DNA from: Tardiphaga sp.
Lineage (GTDB): Bacteria; Pseudomonadota; Alphaproteobacteria; Rhizobiales; Xanthobacteraceae
DNA length: 64,000 nucleotides
NCBI GenBank assembly: GCA_030147505.1
Contig: JASBVG010000015.1
Span: 62,001 to 126,000, forward strand
Direction: 5' to 3'
The stretch's first letter is position 1. Each line of letters begins with the position of its first letter. The notes under the pieces are model-generated. The model saw only the letters and a program-made list of their open reading frames with translations, was not told the DNA's origin and searched no databases. Of the stretch, positions 54,886 to 64,000 are shown in pieces. The translations under genes and the position numbers were made by a program.

Positions 54886-55953
54886 TTAGGCCTGCTGGAT
54901 CGCCGACAGTTCCCAGTTGCCGCCATTCTCGCGCTGGAAGGTCCAGACTTCCGTCGCTTCGGTCGGTGTCTCGCTGCCGGCGACGAGACGGTTGGTGCCG
55001 CGCTCGACCGTCTTGTCGACCAGCGAGAAACGCATCGCCACGCTGGCATATTCCACATTGCCTTCGCGCCAGGCTTCGGCGAGGTCGCCCTGCAGCAGCT
55101 TGACGTCCGTCACCGTGTTGATGTCGTTGTTGGCCTTGTTCTCCGCGAGATCCTTCGCGAAATACGAGGTCATTTCCGGCGTTGCCAGCTTGCCGAGCGC
55201 ATCGACGTCTTCCTTCGACCAGGCGGCCTGGACTTCGGTAAGCAGACGCTCGAAGTCCTCATAGTCCTTCGGCTGGATCTCAACCGGACGTTCGTCCTGA
55301 CGCGAACCGAAGCCGAAGCCGCCGAGACCGCCCAGCGCGCTGCGCGGCGCGGCCTGCGGGGCTTCGTTGCCCTGCTGCTGAGCGCCATAAGCGTGACTGG
55401 TCTGAGCGGTCTGGTTGACTTCCGGCGCGTTGTAGGACTGTGCGCCAGCCGGGCCGGCATAGGCCGACGCGGTCTGGTTCTGGTTACGGCGCTGCCACCA
55501 CTTCATGGCCAGGCGGACGACGATGACGATCAGGGCAACCTGCACCAGGAGGCCAATGATCGACATCATGCTGCCGAGGCCGCTGAGGAAGCCGCCGCCG
55601 AACAACATGCCGAGCAGGCCGGCGCCGAGGAAGCCGGCGGCGAGACCGCCGAGCATGCCCATGCCGGGACGGTTGAAGAAGCCGCCCTTGCTGGCTGCGC
55701 CCGCAGCGGCGGGTCCGGCCATGCCGGGGGCGCCCGGCTGCTGCATGGTGCGGTTCATCGGCTGCGCCGCGTTGGGCGCAGTTGCCGTCGAAGGCGGCGC
55801 CGAGAAGGTCTTGGTGCCGCGCGAACCCATGCTGCTCTTGCCGCCGCCCGGACGCGCATCGGCAGCCGAGATTGCAATCGTGAGCGGCATCGCCAGCGAC
55901 AGGACAACGGCCAGCGTCTTGATCGCGCCGCGCATGCTGAACGTGAAAGTCAT
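54886..55953 (-). CDS. Tim44-like domain membrane protein
   Basis: The 355-residue protein has a signal/anchor (IKTLAVVLSLAMPLTIAISAADA), a Gly/Ala/Pro-rich segment, glycine-rich membrane helices (MLGGLAAGFLGAGLLGMLFGGG; MMSIIGLLVQVALIVIVVRLAMKWW) and a C-terminal Tim44 domain (DYEDFERLLTEVQAAWSKEDVDALGKLATPEM...EVWTFQRENGGNWELSAIQQ). Related alphaproteobacterial proteins bind membranes through this domain. GAGGGA precedes ATG 55953; a TTG 15 bases upstream is less likely. Confidence 0.9.
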   Translation of the reverse strand: MTFTFSMRGAIKTLAVVLSLAMPLTIAISAADARPGGGKSSMGSRGTKTFSAPPSTATAPNAAQPMNRTMQQPGAPGMAGPAAAGAASKGGFFNRPGMGMLGGLAAGFLGAGLLGMLFGGGFLSGLGSMMSIIGLLVQVALIVIVVRLAMKWWQRRNQNQTASAYAGPAGAQSYNAPEVNQTAQTSHAYGAQQQGNEAPQAAPRSALGGLGGFGFGSRQDERPVEIQPKDYEDFERLLTEVQAAWSKEDVDALGKLATPEMTSYFAKDLAENKANNDINTVTDVKLLQGDLAEAWREGNVEYASVAMRFSLVDKTVERGTNRLVAGSETPTEATEVWTFQRENGGNWELSAIQQA

Positions 55954-56147
55954 GGTCTTTTCCCTCAATCCCCGGCAGGGGGAAATCGCCCACTAAGATG
56001 GCGACGCCGCAGCAAAAGGGAAGCGCGCTTCACGCCGCACCACTGCGGCGCTCGGTCGCGGGTTTAGGGGCGTTCTAAAGCAGGAGAAAGCTGCAGTTTC
56101 AATTGCTTACGTTGCATTGCGAAAGAATGATGACGTGCCAACCGGGA

Positions 56148-58712
56148 TTAGGTTGGCGCCATCGTTTCCTTTACCTTCTCGATCAGGGCACTGAGCGCAA
56201 ACGGCTTGGGCAGGAAGGCGAACTGCTGATTCTCGGGAAGGCTCTTCTCGAACGCTTCCTCGGCATAGCCTGACACGAAGATGATCTTGAGATCCGGATT
56301 GAGGGCCCGCATCTCCTTCAGCAGCGTCGGCCCGTCCATTTCCGGCATCACCACGTCGGAAACGACGAGATCGATTTCGCGATTCTGCTCCTCGAACATC
56401 TCCAGCGCCTCGACGCCGTTGGAGGCTTCGACCACCGTATAGCCCCGCGAGCGCAGGCCGCGGGCATTGAGGCCGCGCAGGCCCTCCTCGTCTTCCACCA
56501 GCAGGATCGTACCCTGCCCGGTGAGATCGGCCTTCGGCTTGGCGGCCTCCTTCGCGGCGATGGCGGCAGCGACAATCGGATCCGGCACGGCTTCCTTGTC
56601 CTGATGATGGCGCGGCAGGAAGATGCGGAATGTGGTGCCCTGTCCTTCCCTGGAGTCCACATAGACGAAGCCGCCGGTCTGCTTGACGATGCCGTAGACC
56701 GTCGAGAGACCAAGGCCAGTGCCCTTGCCGACTTCCTTGGTGGAGAAGAACGGCTCGAAAATCTTCTCGACGATCTCGGCGGGAATACCGGTGCCCGTAT
56801 CGGTGACGGCGATCTCCACATAGTCGGCGATGGGCATGCCCTTATAGCCGAGCTTCTCGGCCTGTTCAGTCGAGATATTGCCGGTGCGGACCGTGAGCGA
56901 ACCACCATCGGGCATCGCATCGCGGGCATTGACCGTGAGATTCACGATGACCTGCTCGAATTGCGAGATATCCACCTTCACCGGCCACAGATCGCGGCCG
57001 TGGATCACTTCGAGTTTTATCTTCTCGCCGATCAGACGCTTGAGGAGCAGATCGATATCCGACAGCGCGTCGCCGAGATTGAGCACGGTCGGGCGCAGCG
57101 TCTGGCGGCGCGAGAAGGCGAGCAGCTGGCGCACCAGCGTCGCTGCACGCGTCGCGTTCTGCTTGATCTGCATGATGTCCTGGAACGACGGATCGGTCGG
57201 TTTGTGTGCGTTCAGCAGGAAGTCATTGGCCATCATGATGGCCGAGAGAACGTTGTTGAAGTCATGCGCGATGCCGCCGGCAAGCTGGCCGATGGTGTCC
57301 ATCTTCTGCGCCTGATTGACCTGGTTCTCCAGCGCGCGGCGCTCGGTGGTCTCCAGCATGTAGACGATGGCGGCCTCGGTCTCGCGCTCTTCTTCCTGCA
57401 CGGCGGTGACGAAGAACTGGCCCCAGCGCTCCTTGGCGCCGGTGAGCTGCAATTCCACGGGAGCGATATCGCCCTGCCCCTGCGCCGCCTGACCGATAGG
57501 CGCGAGCAGTTGGGCACGGTCGCGTTCGTTCAGCGCTGCGAGGATCGACTTGTTGACGCTGCCATTGTCATTGAGCGTCTGTGCCAGCTTGGCGAAGCGG
57601 GCATTGCCGCGCACCACGGCGCCGCCGAGATCGACGGTGGCAATCGCCATCGGCGTATGATCGAAAAAGCGCATGAAGCGCACTTCGGCGGCGCGCTGCG
57701 GATCTGAACGCTCGTCGCGCGCACGGCTGATCACCAGCGTACGCGACGCCCCCGGCACACCATCGGCCCCGAAAGCGAGCTTGTGATAGAGCCGCACCGG
57801 CACGGTCTTGCCGCCGCGCTGCTTGAGATCGATGTCGAAAACTTCAGTCTTCACCTCGCCGGGGATCGGCACGATGGAAGTAAGCAGCGAGGCGCCATCG
57901 CCGGACACGATGTCCGACAGCTTCAGACCGCCGGAGCCGATTTCGGCGAGATCGTGATCGAGGAGATTCGCGAGCGTCGCGTTGACATAGACGAGCTCGC
58001 CCTTCGGATTGACCGAGAAGAAGCCGCAAGGCGCATGGTCGAGATATTCGATGGCGTGCTGCAACTCCTGAAACACGTCTTCCTGCCGCTGGCGGTCACG
58101 GGTGATGTCGGCCACCGACCATACCGTCTGCTTTGCCTCACGCTTGCCGCCACCGAGCGGGCGCACGCGCATGCGCAGCCAGCGGCCATGCGAACCGTCG
58201 GCGACAGTGACGCGCACTTCCTCCTGCTGACGCTTGCCCTCGCGAGCAGCCTTGAGCAGGCGGAAGACAGCTTCGGAAACATCGGGATTGCCGATGAAGA
58301 CACGCTCGACAGGTCGGGCTTCCTGCATCGAGGCGGCGCCCGTCAGAGTAAGATAGGCGGCATTGGCATAGACCACATGGCCGTGTGCGTCTGTCACCGC
58401 GATACCATCGAAGGCGCCGTTGGTGACCGCACGCATGATCGGGTCTTCGGCCGCGCGGTCGGCGAAGCGGATGATACCTGCTGCGATGGCAAACAGCATG
58501 AACAGACCAACCATGGCCAGCAGCGCCAGCAGGCCGAGAATATAGGGCTGCGCCTGGGCGCGCCCGAGGGTCATGAAGGCGACGGCGCTGGCGACAATCG
58601 CCGCTGCAATCAGCAGGACGAGAACGATGCTGCCGCTGCGCCGCACGGGCTCCTGGCCTGCCTTGGTTTCCGCCAGCGAGATCTGGCCATCGTGGTCGGT
58701 CTCGACACTCAT
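56148..58712 (-). CDS. cckA: hybrid histidine kinase CckA
   Basis: The 854-residue kinase starts with two membrane helices ([45 protein letters not shown]). PAS domains follow, then a HisKA box with phospho-acceptor H483 ([14 protein letters not shown]), an ATPase domain ([15 protein letters not shown]) and a receiver with D786 ([12 protein letters not shown]). This is the CckA layout; with ChpT it passes phosphate to CtrA and controls cell cycle and flagella. It lies 148 bases downstream of flhB. A 7-bp hairpin (56137-56157) spans the stop. It is larger than the Caulobacter protein through the extra PAS region. Confidence 0.95.
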   Translation of the reverse strand: MSVETDHDGQISLAETKAGQEPVRRSGSIVLVLLIAAAIVASAVAFMTLGRAQAQPYILGLLALLAMVGLFMLFAIAAGIIRFADRAAEDPIMRAVTNGAFDGIAVTDAHGHVVYANAAYLTLTGAASMQEARPVERVFIGNPDVSEAVFRLLKAAREGKRQQEEVRVTVADGSHGRWLRMRVRPLGGGKREAKQTVWSVADITRDRQRQEDVFQELQHAIEYLDHAPCGFFSVNPKGELVYVNATLANLLDHDLAEIGSGGLKLSDIVSGDGASLLTSIVPIPGEVKTEVFDIDLKQRGGKTVPVRLYHKLAFGADGVPGASRTLVISRARDERSDPQRAAEVRFMRFFDHTPMAIATVDLGGAVVRGNARFAKLAQTLNDNGSVNKSILAALNERDRAQLLAPIGQAAQGQGDIAPVELQLTGAKERWGQFFVTAVQEEERETEAAIVYMLETTERRALENQVNQAQKMDTIGQLAGGIAHDFNNVLSAIMMANDFLLNAHKPTDPSFQDIMQIKQNATRAATLVRQLLAFSRRQTLRPTVLNLGDALSDIDLLLKRLIGEKIKLEVIHGRDLWPVKVDISQFEQVIVNLTVNARDAMPDGGSLTVRTGNISTEQAEKLGYKGMPIADYVEIAVTDTGTGIPAEIVEKIFEPFFSTKEVGKGTGLGLSTVYGIVKQTGGFVYVDSREGQGTTFRIFLPRHHQDKEAVPDPIVAAAIAAKEAAKPKADLTGQGTILLVEDEEGLRGLNARGLRSRGYTVVEASNGVEALEMFEEQNREIDLVVSDVVMPEMDGPTLLKEMRALNPDLKIIFVSGYAEEAFEKSLPENQQFAFLPKPFALSALIEKVKETMAPT

Positions 58713-58860
58713 CGGACGGGGTATCGCCTATCTATCGTGGTTGCAGCGCGCGCAGGCGCGCCTCCTGAGTGCCCCAACCCGCTGGCAGCACGCAAGCGGT
58801 TCCGCCGGTCTTTTGCGTCCAACCGGCTGATTCGTACCGTGTTCCAACGGTGCCTGGACA

Positions 58861-59937
58861 TCACGCCGGGCGCCCGGACAGGCCGCGTTTGAGGCCCATG
58901 ACATAGCCGATCACTTCGGCCACCGCCTGATAGTGCTCGGTCGGGATTTCCTCATCGATCTCAACGGTGGCATAGAGCGCACGGGCAAGCGGGACGTTTT
59001 CGACGATCGGGATGTCATGCTTGCCGGCAACTTCCCTGATCTTGAGCGCGATCGCGTCCATGCCTTTGGCGACACAGATCGGTGCCTGCATGCCGCGCTC
59101 ATATTTCAGCGCCACCGAATAGTGGGTCGGGTTGGTGATGATCACTGATGCCTGAGGCACCGCGGACATCATGCGCTTCTTCATGCTCTGCTGACGCAGT
59201 TGCTTGATTTTGCCCTTGATGTGGGGGTCGCCTTCGGACTGCTTGAACTCCTCCTTCACTTCCTGCAGCGACATCTTCAGCTTTTCGAACCAGGTCCGGT
59301 ATTGGAAGAAGAAGTCGGCGATGGCAACGAAGGCCAGCATGGCGAGGACCGCGCCCAGCAGCTTCAGCGTCAAGCTCGTGGAAATGCCGAGGATCGCACT
59401 TGGATCGATGCGCACCATGGCGTCGAGGCGAAAACGTTCAGGCCAGAGCACCGCGCACATCACCGTGCCGACGACGATCAGCTTGAACAGGCCCTTCAGG
59501 AAGTTTGCCAAAGCCTGCTTGCCGAACAGCCGCTTGGCGCCTTCCATCGGCGACAGCTTGCTGAATTTCGGCGTCAGACCTTCGGCCGAGAACACCAGCC
59601 GATGCTGCATCAGATTGCCCGCCAGCACCGCGAGGATGAGAAACAAAAACGGCATCGCCAGCGTGGACAGCAGCGAAAAGCACAGCTCCTTCGCCAGTTC
59701 GACGAGACCTGGTCCGTCGGTGCGGATCATCCACGAATTCTGCAGCAGGTTTTTCATCGGCGTCAGCAGGCCGCTGCCGATCGACGCCTGGAATGACGAC
59801 AGCACCAGCGTGCCGCCGGCCAGCAGAAACCAGGTATTGACCTCCTGGCTTTTCGCCACGTCGCCGCGTTCAAGAGCGTCGTCGAGTTTCTTTTGCGTGG
59901 GGTCGTGTGTTTTTTCGTTCTCGCTATCCTCGGCCAC
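58861..59937 (-). CDS. flhB: flagellar export switch protein FlhB
   Basis: The 358-residue membrane component of the flagellar type III export gate has the autocleavage site N269-P-T-H (ITNPTHYSVALKY), which switches export from rod/hook to filament substrates. The N-terminal DPTQKKLDDALERGDVAKSQEVNTW and four membrane helices are typical. It starts 10 bases after fliR. Confidence 0.97.
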   Translation of the reverse strand: MAEDSENEKTHDPTQKKLDDALERGDVAKSQEVNTWFLLAGGTLVLSSFQASIGSGLLTPMKNLLQNSWMIRTDGPGLVELAKELCFSLLSTLAMPFLFLILAVLAGNLMQHRLVFSAEGLTPKFSKLSPMEGAKRLFGKQALANFLKGLFKLIVVGTVMCAVLWPERFRLDAMVRIDPSAILGISTSLTLKLLGAVLAMLAFVAIADFFFQYRTWFEKLKMSLQEVKEEFKQSEGDPHIKGKIKQLRQQSMKKRMMSAVPQASVIITNPTHYSVALKYERGMQAPICVAKGMDAIALKIREVAGKHDIPIVENVPLARALYATVEIDEEIPTEHYQAVAEVIGYVMGLKRGLSGRPA

Positions 59938-59947
59938 AGGCGCCCTC

Positions 59948-60718
59948 CTATGTCCGCGGCATCATCTGATGCATCACACCAGCGAAGTAATCCATGTAGG
60001 TGCCCATCATGGCCGACAACACCAGCGCGAAGATCAGGAAGCCGATCATGATCGAAAGCGGCACACCGACGAAATAGACCTGCATCTGCGGCATCAGACG
60101 CGCCAGCACGCCGAGCCCCATATTGAAGACGAGGCCGAACACGAGGAACGGCGCTGCGAGCTGCACGCCGATCTTGAACGCCGCGGTGAAGGCGTTGGTC
60201 GCGAGTTTGGCGACATCGCCCGTCGGCAGGATCTCGCCGGGCGAGAAGATCTTGTAGCTGTCGCTGAGCGCAGCGATCACGAGATGATGCGTGTCAGTAG
60301 CGAAGATCAGCGTCATGCCGAGCAGATTGAGGAAATTGCCGATCAGCACGCCCTGCTGGCCCTGGGTCGGATCCACCGACGTGACGAAGCCCAGGCCGAG
60401 CTGCTGGGCGATCACCGAGCCGGCCACCTGCAGGGCCGAGATGGTGACGCGTGCGGTGGCGCCGAGCACGATGCCGATGACGATCTCGCGCAGCATCAGC
60501 ACCAGCATCGGGGTGATCGAGGTCATATCGACATTATAGCCGGCGCGATGGGCCGGCAGCATAATCAGCGTCAGTGCCAGGGCGATCGACAGCTTGATGC
60601 GCATCGGAATATTGCTTTCGCCAAAGCCGGGCAACAGCATCACCATGGCGCCGATGCGGGCGAACACCAGCATGAAGGCAGCAGCGAGAGCCGGCAGGAG
60701 CGAAATGTCGATACGCAT
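59948..60718 (-). CDS. fliR: flagellar export gate protein FliR
   Basis: The 256-residue membrane protein begins MRIDISLLPALAAAFMLVFARIG and has six or so helices with the conserved MLREIVIGIVLGATARV segment. It is part of the FliPQR export gate. It starts 12 bases after fliQ and ends 10 bases before flhB. Confidence 0.96.
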   Translation of the reverse strand: MRIDISLLPALAAAFMLVFARIGAMVMLLPGFGESNIPMRIKLSIALALTLIMLPAHRAGYNVDMTSITPMLVLMLREIVIGIVLGATARVTISALQVAGSVIAQQLGLGFVTSVDPTQGQQGVLIGNFLNLLGMTLIFATDTHHLVIAALSDSYKIFSPGEILPTGDVAKLATNAFTAAFKIGVQLAAPFLVFGLVFNMGLGVLARLMPQMQVYFVGVPLSIMIGFLIFALVLSAMMGTYMDYFAGVMHQMMPRT

Positions 60719-60730
60719 GAAGAATGTGTA

Positions 60731-60994
60731 TCACCCTCCGATGATTCGCGACGATATCCGCATCATGTAGCTCGACAGCGTATCGCCCATGAAAGGCAAC
60801 GCCAGCATCATGGTGGCAAAGACGGCGAGAATCTTCGGGACGAAGACCAGCGACTGTTCCTGGACCTGGGTCAGCGCCTGAACCAGCGAGATCACGACGC
60901 CGACGACGAGGCCGACAACCATCAGCGGTCCGGAGACCAGCACGATGGTCCAGATTGCATCGCGAGCAACGTCGAGAGTTTCGGGTCCGGTCAT
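60731..60994 (-). CDS. fliQ: flagellar export gate protein FliQ
   Basis: The 87-residue protein has two helices (AIWTIVLVSGPLMVVGLVVGVVISLVQALTQVQEQSLVFVPKILAVFATMMLALPFMG) and the invariant TQVQEQ loop. It is the FliQ subunit of the export gate. It starts 32 bases after fliE. Confidence 0.96.
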   Translation of the reverse strand: MTGPETLDVARDAIWTIVLVSGPLMVVGLVVGVVISLVQALTQVQEQSLVFVPKILAVFATMMLALPFMGDTLSSYMMRISSRIIGG

Positions 60995-61026
60995 GTGTTT
61001 GTCCCCTTGTTACGCAGTCGCAGCGA

Positions 61027-61350
61027 CTAGATTTGCATCTTCAGAATGTCTTCGTAGGACTGGATGACGCGGTCGCGGACCGACACCAGCGTCGAGACGG
61101 CAACATCCGTCTCGGCCACCGCGGTGACGACATCCATGACATTCGCCTTGCCATTGGCCATGGCGACAGCCTGTGCATCCGATTTGCGGCCGGCGTCGAG
61201 CACGCTGCCAAGTGCTTCCTTGAGCACCGCACCGAAGGACGGGCCAACGCCGCCCTCAGCGACCTTGTTGAGTCCGCCAACGCCGCCCGCGCCGTCCATG
61301 ATACGGGCGAGACTGGCATAGGCATTCGCGGCGACGTTCGGGGCTGCCAT
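61027..61350 (-). CDS. fliE: flagellar hook-basal body complex protein FliE
   Basis: The 107-residue protein has the FliE pattern: SFGAVLKEALGSVLDAGRKSDAQAVAMANGKANVMDVVTAVAETDVAVSTLVSVRDRVIQSYEDILKM. It joins the MS ring and export gate to the proximal rod. It starts 14 bases after flgC. Confidence 0.95.
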   Translation of the reverse strand: MAAPNVAANAYASLARIMDGAGGVGGLNKVAEGGVGPSFGAVLKEALGSVLDAGRKSDAQAVAMANGKANVMDVVTAVAETDVAVSTLVSVRDRVIQSYEDILKMQI

Positions 61351-61364
61351 GATGTGTGTCCTGT

Positions 61365-61790
61365 TCAGGCCTTGAGGATATCGAGGGTGCGCTGGATCAT
61401 GCGGCGCGTGGCGCTGATGATGTTGAGATTGGCCTCATAGGAGCGCTGGGCCTCCTTCATGTCGGTCATCTCTACCAGCGAATTGACGTTCGGCACTTTG
61501 ACGTTGCCAGCCGCATCTGCTGCGGGATTGCCAGGCTCGTAACGGGTCGGAAAGGCCGACATGTCCGGCCGCACACGACCGAGGCCGACCGTGCGCGCGT
61601 CCAAGGTGCGATCAAGCTCGGAAGTAAAGGTCGGCACCTTGCGGCGATACGGATCGCCGCCCGGCGTCTGCGCGGTCGACTGCGCATTGGCGATGTTTTC
61701 CGAGATGACGCGCATGCGACCGGCCTGGGCGCGCAGGCCCGAGGTCGCAATCCCCATCGATCTGGCGAAATCGCTGCTATTGTCGGTCAT
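61365..61790 (-). CDS. flgC: flagellar proximal rod protein FlgC
   Basis: The 141-residue protein has the N-terminal rod motif (GIATSGLRAQAGRMRVISENIANAQST) and the C-terminal NVNSLVEMTDMKEAQRSYEANLNIISATRRMIQRTLDIL. It is exported and assembled into the proximal rod. It starts 25 bases after flgB. Confidence 0.96.
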   Translation of the reverse strand: MTDNSSDFARSMGIATSGLRAQAGRMRVISENIANAQSTAQTPGGDPYRRKVPTFTSELDRTLDARTVGLGRVRPDMSAFPTRYEPGNPAADAAGNVKVPNVNSLVEMTDMKEAQRSYEANLNIISATRRMIQRTLDILKA

Positions 61791-61815
61791 GTGCCCCTCT
61801 CCTCAGGCTCGAAGC

Positions 61816-62226
61816 TCAGCGCTTCCCGATCGCGGTCTTCAGGAGACCGAGGCTGCGGCTGTAGAGTGAACTCGCAGCAGCGAAATCCATCTGGTTGGCC
61901 GAGACCTTGAGCATCTCGTCCTCGAGATTGACGGCGTTGCCGGCGGGGCGCGTCTCGTAGCCGACACGGCCATTGACGTCGAAGGTCGAGGGCGCGCCGG
62001 ACGGCGTGAGATTAACGCCCTGGGCGCGCATCATCGGCAGCTGCCCCATGGCACCGCCGGCCGCGGGACCACCTGCCTTGTCGAATTTCGGTTCCACCAG
62101 ATCGCGCGGCCTGAACCTCGGCGTATCGGAATTGGCGACATTCTCGGCCAGCACACGCTGCCGTTCCTGATGCCACTGCATCTTGGTACGCAGCACCGAC
62201 AACATCGGCAGGTCGCTGATCGCCAT
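61816..62226 (-). CDS. flgB: flagellar proximal rod protein FlgB
   Basis: The 136-residue rod protein has LRTKMQWHQERQRVLAENVANSDTPRFRPRDL and the C-terminal NLEDEMLKVSANQMDFAAASSLYSRSLGLLKTAIG. ATG 62226 follows GGAGAAG; an in-frame ATG at 62244 is weaker. It leads the operon flgB-flgC-fliE-fliQ-fliR-flhB, with a CtrA box 63 bases upstream. Confidence 0.95.
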   Translation of the reverse strand: MAISDLPMLSVLRTKMQWHQERQRVLAENVANSDTPRFRPRDLVEPKFDKAGGPAAGGAMGQLPMMRAQGVNLTPSGAPSTFDVNGRVGYETRPAGNAVNLEDEMLKVSANQMDFAAASSLYSRSLGLLKTAIGKR

Positions 62227-62605
62227 CGGGCTTCTCCGCTCCACCCGGACGCCTTGTCCGAGCTAGGCAGAATTTGCCGGCTGCATGGTTAATAACCGGT
62301 TAACTCCGGGCGCAGATGATTACCGAAACGTAAAGCGATCGCGTAAAATGCGGGATTATTGCGCCCCGCATCGCTTTTTCGCCCGAATTGCCCGATTAAC
62401 CACAAAGCTCGGCCACACGACGGGGCGGCTAGAAGTCGTTTTGGCTGCGGCGATTCATAGTTTATTGTTAACCATCGGCAGGTTCTGCCGGGGGCGTTAA
62501 CAGTCGGGGCGCGATTTCCGCGTTGTCCGGCCTGCATCGATCGCAGAATCGGCAGGCGTCGGGCACGCGAGCGGAGCCAGCCGCCGTCTGTCTGGGGACT
62601 TCTTT
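62227..62605. other. 379-bp divergent control region of flgB and fliO
   Basis: No gene is seen. It contains the CtrA box at 62289-62303, which faces flgB. Isolated GTTAAC half-sites lie at about 62467-62472 and 62496-62501, nearer fliO. Other AT-rich stretches probably hold promoters of both operons. Confidence 0.6.
62289..62303. promoter_or_regulatory. CtrA box, TTAA-N7-TTAA
   Basis: TTAA (62289-62292) and TTAA (62300-62303) are exactly seven bases apart, the CtrA consensus. The site is 63-77 bases upstream of flgB and reads TTAACCGGTTATTAACC in that direction. It would couple the flagellar rod operon to the CckA-ChpT-CtrA relay. Confidence 0.8.
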
Positions 62606-63712
62606 ATGAACGGAACATCGGCAGTCACTTTCATCCTTGCCTTCGTCTTCGTGCTGGCGCTGATCGGCCTCGCGGCCTGGTTGGTGCGCCGATTCGGCGG
62701 CAACCGGCTGGGTGCCAATTCCGCACGCGGGCGGATGCCGCGTCTCGCCGTCATCGATGCCGCCGCCGTCGACGGCCGTCGCCGCCTCGTTCTGGTCCGC
62801 CGCGACAATGTCGAACACCTGATCATGATCGGCGGCCCGTCCGATATCGTTGTCGAGCCGAATATCGTCCGCGCCGCATCCGGCCGCGAGCGTGAGCCGG
62901 CCAATCAGCGGGAGGCGGCGCGCGGTCCGTCTTTCGCCGACGCACCGAGCTGGGCGCCGCCGGAGCCCGTCGACCTCGGCACGGAACCGGAAGTCGCCCC
63001 GGAGCCCGCACCGCCTGCGCGCCCTGCCCGCCCGTCTTTTGTCGAGGAGCCCCGCCGCCCGGCCGCTGCCGTGCTGCCCGAGCGCCGTCCGGAGCCGGCA
63101 GCAGCCGTCACGCTCGAGCCGCCTCGTCCAGAACCTCGCCCCGAACCGGCTCCGGCACCTCAGCGCGAAGCCGCACCGCTCCGCGCCTCCCGCAGCGAAA
63201 CGCCTCGTTCCGAGATGCCGCGCAGCGAGCCCCTCATCCCACGCAGCGAGAACATGATGCCGCGCCCGATGCGTGCAGATCCGCCGATCCGCACCATGCC
63301 GCCGGCCCGCCCGCTGGAGCGGGCGAATGTGACGGCTGCGCCGGCCGCCGCCGCGAAGCCGGAAGCGCCCGCTGTCGCAACTCCGCCGATCGTTTCCACG
63401 ACACCATCGACTCCGGCCGCGATTTCAGCCGCCGACCAGAACCTCGCCGACATGGCCCAGCGCCTCGAAGCTGCGCTGCGTCGCCCGTCCGGCGAACCGG
63501 CCCGCTCGGAAGCGCCGGAGCCGCGCATCGGCGCGCCATCGGTTGCGCCTGATGCACCGGCGACCGCTTCGCGCTCCCGCGCGCCGGAGGTCTCGATTGC
63601 CGGCGCGAGCCGCGCGGAGGCTCCGGCGGTCACGCCGCCCACCAAGTCTGGCTTCGAGAATCTCGAAGACGAGATGGCGTCCCTGCTGGGACGGCCGAAG
63701 TCGTCTTCGTGA
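62606..63712 (+). CDS. fliO: FliO-like flagellar protein with long Pro/Arg/Glu-rich tail
   Basis: Of 368 residues only the first 90 or so look like FliO: a membrane helix ([21 protein letters not shown]) and a short beta domain ([44 protein letters not shown]). The remaining 270 are a low-complexity, probably disordered Pro/Ala/Glu/Arg region ([22 protein letters not shown]) ending in a short ordered motif [16 protein letters not shown]. FliO helps assemble FliP. Its stop overlaps the fliP start (GTGA at 63709-63712). Confidence 0.85.
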   Translation: MNGTSAVTFILAFVFVLALIGLAAWLVRRFGGNRLGANSARGRMPRLAVIDAAAVDGRRRLVLVRRDNVEHLIMIGGPSDIVVEPNIVRAASGREREPANQREAARGPSFADAPSWAPPEPVDLGTEPEVAPEPAPPARPARPSFVEEPRRPAAAVLPERRPEPAAAVTLEPPRPEPRPEPAPAPQREAAPLRASRSETPRSEMPRSEPLIPRSENMMPRPMRADPPIRTMPPARPLERANVTAAPAAAAKPEAPAVATPPIVSTTPSTPAAISAADQNLADMAQRLEAALRRPSGEPARSEAPEPRIGAPSVAPDAPATASRSRAPEVSIAGASRAEAPAVTPPTKSGFENLEDEMASLLGRPKSSS

Positions 63713-64000
63713 GGCCGGCCAACCTTCCGCGTAGAGTATTTTTCACCTCCGTTCTGATCGCCGCCGGGCTCCTTGCGAGCCCGGCGATCGCGCAGGACAT
63801 CAGCATCAATCTCGGCGGCGGTGGCGGCGGCGTCACCGAACGCGCGGTGCAGATGATCGCACTGCTGACGGTGCTGTCGATCGCGCCGTCGATCCTGATC
63901 ATGATGACGTCGTTCACGCGCATCGTGGTGGTGCTGTCGCTGCTGCGCACCGCGCTCGGCACCGCAACGGCGCCGCCGAACACGGTGATCGTGGCGCTCG
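63709..64000 (+). CDS. fliP: flagellar export gate protein FliP, cut by window end
   Basis: Translation from GTG 63709 gives a signal peptide ([20 protein letters not shown]), a Gly-rich stretch and the FliP core [20 protein letters not shown] followed by [20 protein letters not shown] and PPNTVIVAL, where the window ends. FliP is synthesised with a signal peptide, unlike FliQ and FliR. The start overlaps the fliO stop, so the two are translationally coupled. About 97 of an expected 250 residues are visible. Confidence 0.93.
   Translation, partial: MRPANLPRRVFFTSVLIAAGLLASPAIAQDISINLGGGGGGVTERAVQMIALLTVLSIAPSILIMMTSFTRIVVVLSLLRTALGTATAPPNTVIVAL

Noticed and set aside
59204..61030. Plus-strand open frame of 608 codons antisense to flhB-fliR-fliQ
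   Set aside because: It crosses three proven flagellar genes in antisense. The His/Asp/Glu-rich translation is typical of a reverse-complement artefact of membrane genes.

Overview
The window is about 64% GC, typical alphaproteobacterial DNA. I place it in the Nitrobacteraceae (Bradyrhizobium / Rhodopseudomonas / Afipia / Tardiphaga group). The reasons are the block cckA-flhB-fliR-fliQ-fliE-flgC-flgB next to divergent fliO-fliP, a GAAC-N7-GAAC LexA box at recA, a CtrA box (TTAA-N7-TTAA) before flgB, a RIME-like palindrome, and a dispersed palindrome of the GTCATTCCGGGGCGCG type. It is ordinary chromosome. I see no tRNA or rRNA gene, integrase, insertion sequence, phage block or CRISPR array.

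Region 1 (1-6.2 kb) is an aromatic meta-cleavage set: aldehyde dehydrogenase (cut by the left edge), type I extradiol dioxygenase of the homoprotocatechuate type, fumarylacetoacetate-hydrolase-family isomerase/decarboxylase and a ThDP-dependent enzyme. A convergent branched-chain-amino-acid-type binding protein follows. Region 2 (6.2-7.6 kb) is a two-gene unit of two Fe(II)/2-oxoglutarate dioxygenases, the second being AlkB. Region 3 (7.7-15.9 kb) is a bidirectional acyl-CoA-type catabolic locus: leftwards a split AtuA, an amidase and DUF2848; rightwards a DUF35 zinc-ribbon/OB protein, an SCP-x-like thiolase, an MFE-type dehydrogenase and an MFS carrier. Region 4 (16-29.4 kb) holds an SMP-30 protein, ppc, two acyl-CoA ligases, an enoyl-CoA hydratase, a 2,4-dienoyl-CoA-reductase-like SDR, an AraC regulator and two alpha/beta hydrolases. 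The second hydrolase has a dense cluster of TGTCA half-sites upstream.

Region 5 (29.6-35.2 kb) is a complete five-gene peptide-type ABC importer that shares a two-way terminator with recA. Region 6 (36.4-48.6 kb) starts at the recA SOS promoter, which faces two small unknown genes. It then carries many small envelope or stress proteins (YnfA, DUF6894, HdeA-like, PilZ, two paralogous DPWG exported proteins, a secreted caspase-like protease), a CelD-like acetyltransferase, a DsbA-family protein, an XRE regulator, a SET-domain protein with a histone-H1-like tail, and a TetR regulator facing a two-gene membrane operon that includes a YciB/IspZ-like protein. A 30-residue single-helix ORF lies at 48.5 kb.

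Region 7 (48.8-64 kb) is more housekeeping in nature: DUF429-rmuC, class I fumarase, a GST, a Tim44-domain protein, the hybrid kinase cckA and the flagellar rod/export genes. CckA sits at the head of the CckA-ChpT-CtrA relay, and a CtrA site lies before flgB, so the kinase adjoins a likely target operon.

Coordinates, motifs and inverted repeats were read by eye. Family names rest on recognised motifs and remembered homologues; no search was run. Many starts were moved inward where a Shine-Dalgarno sequence or conserved N-terminus demanded it.
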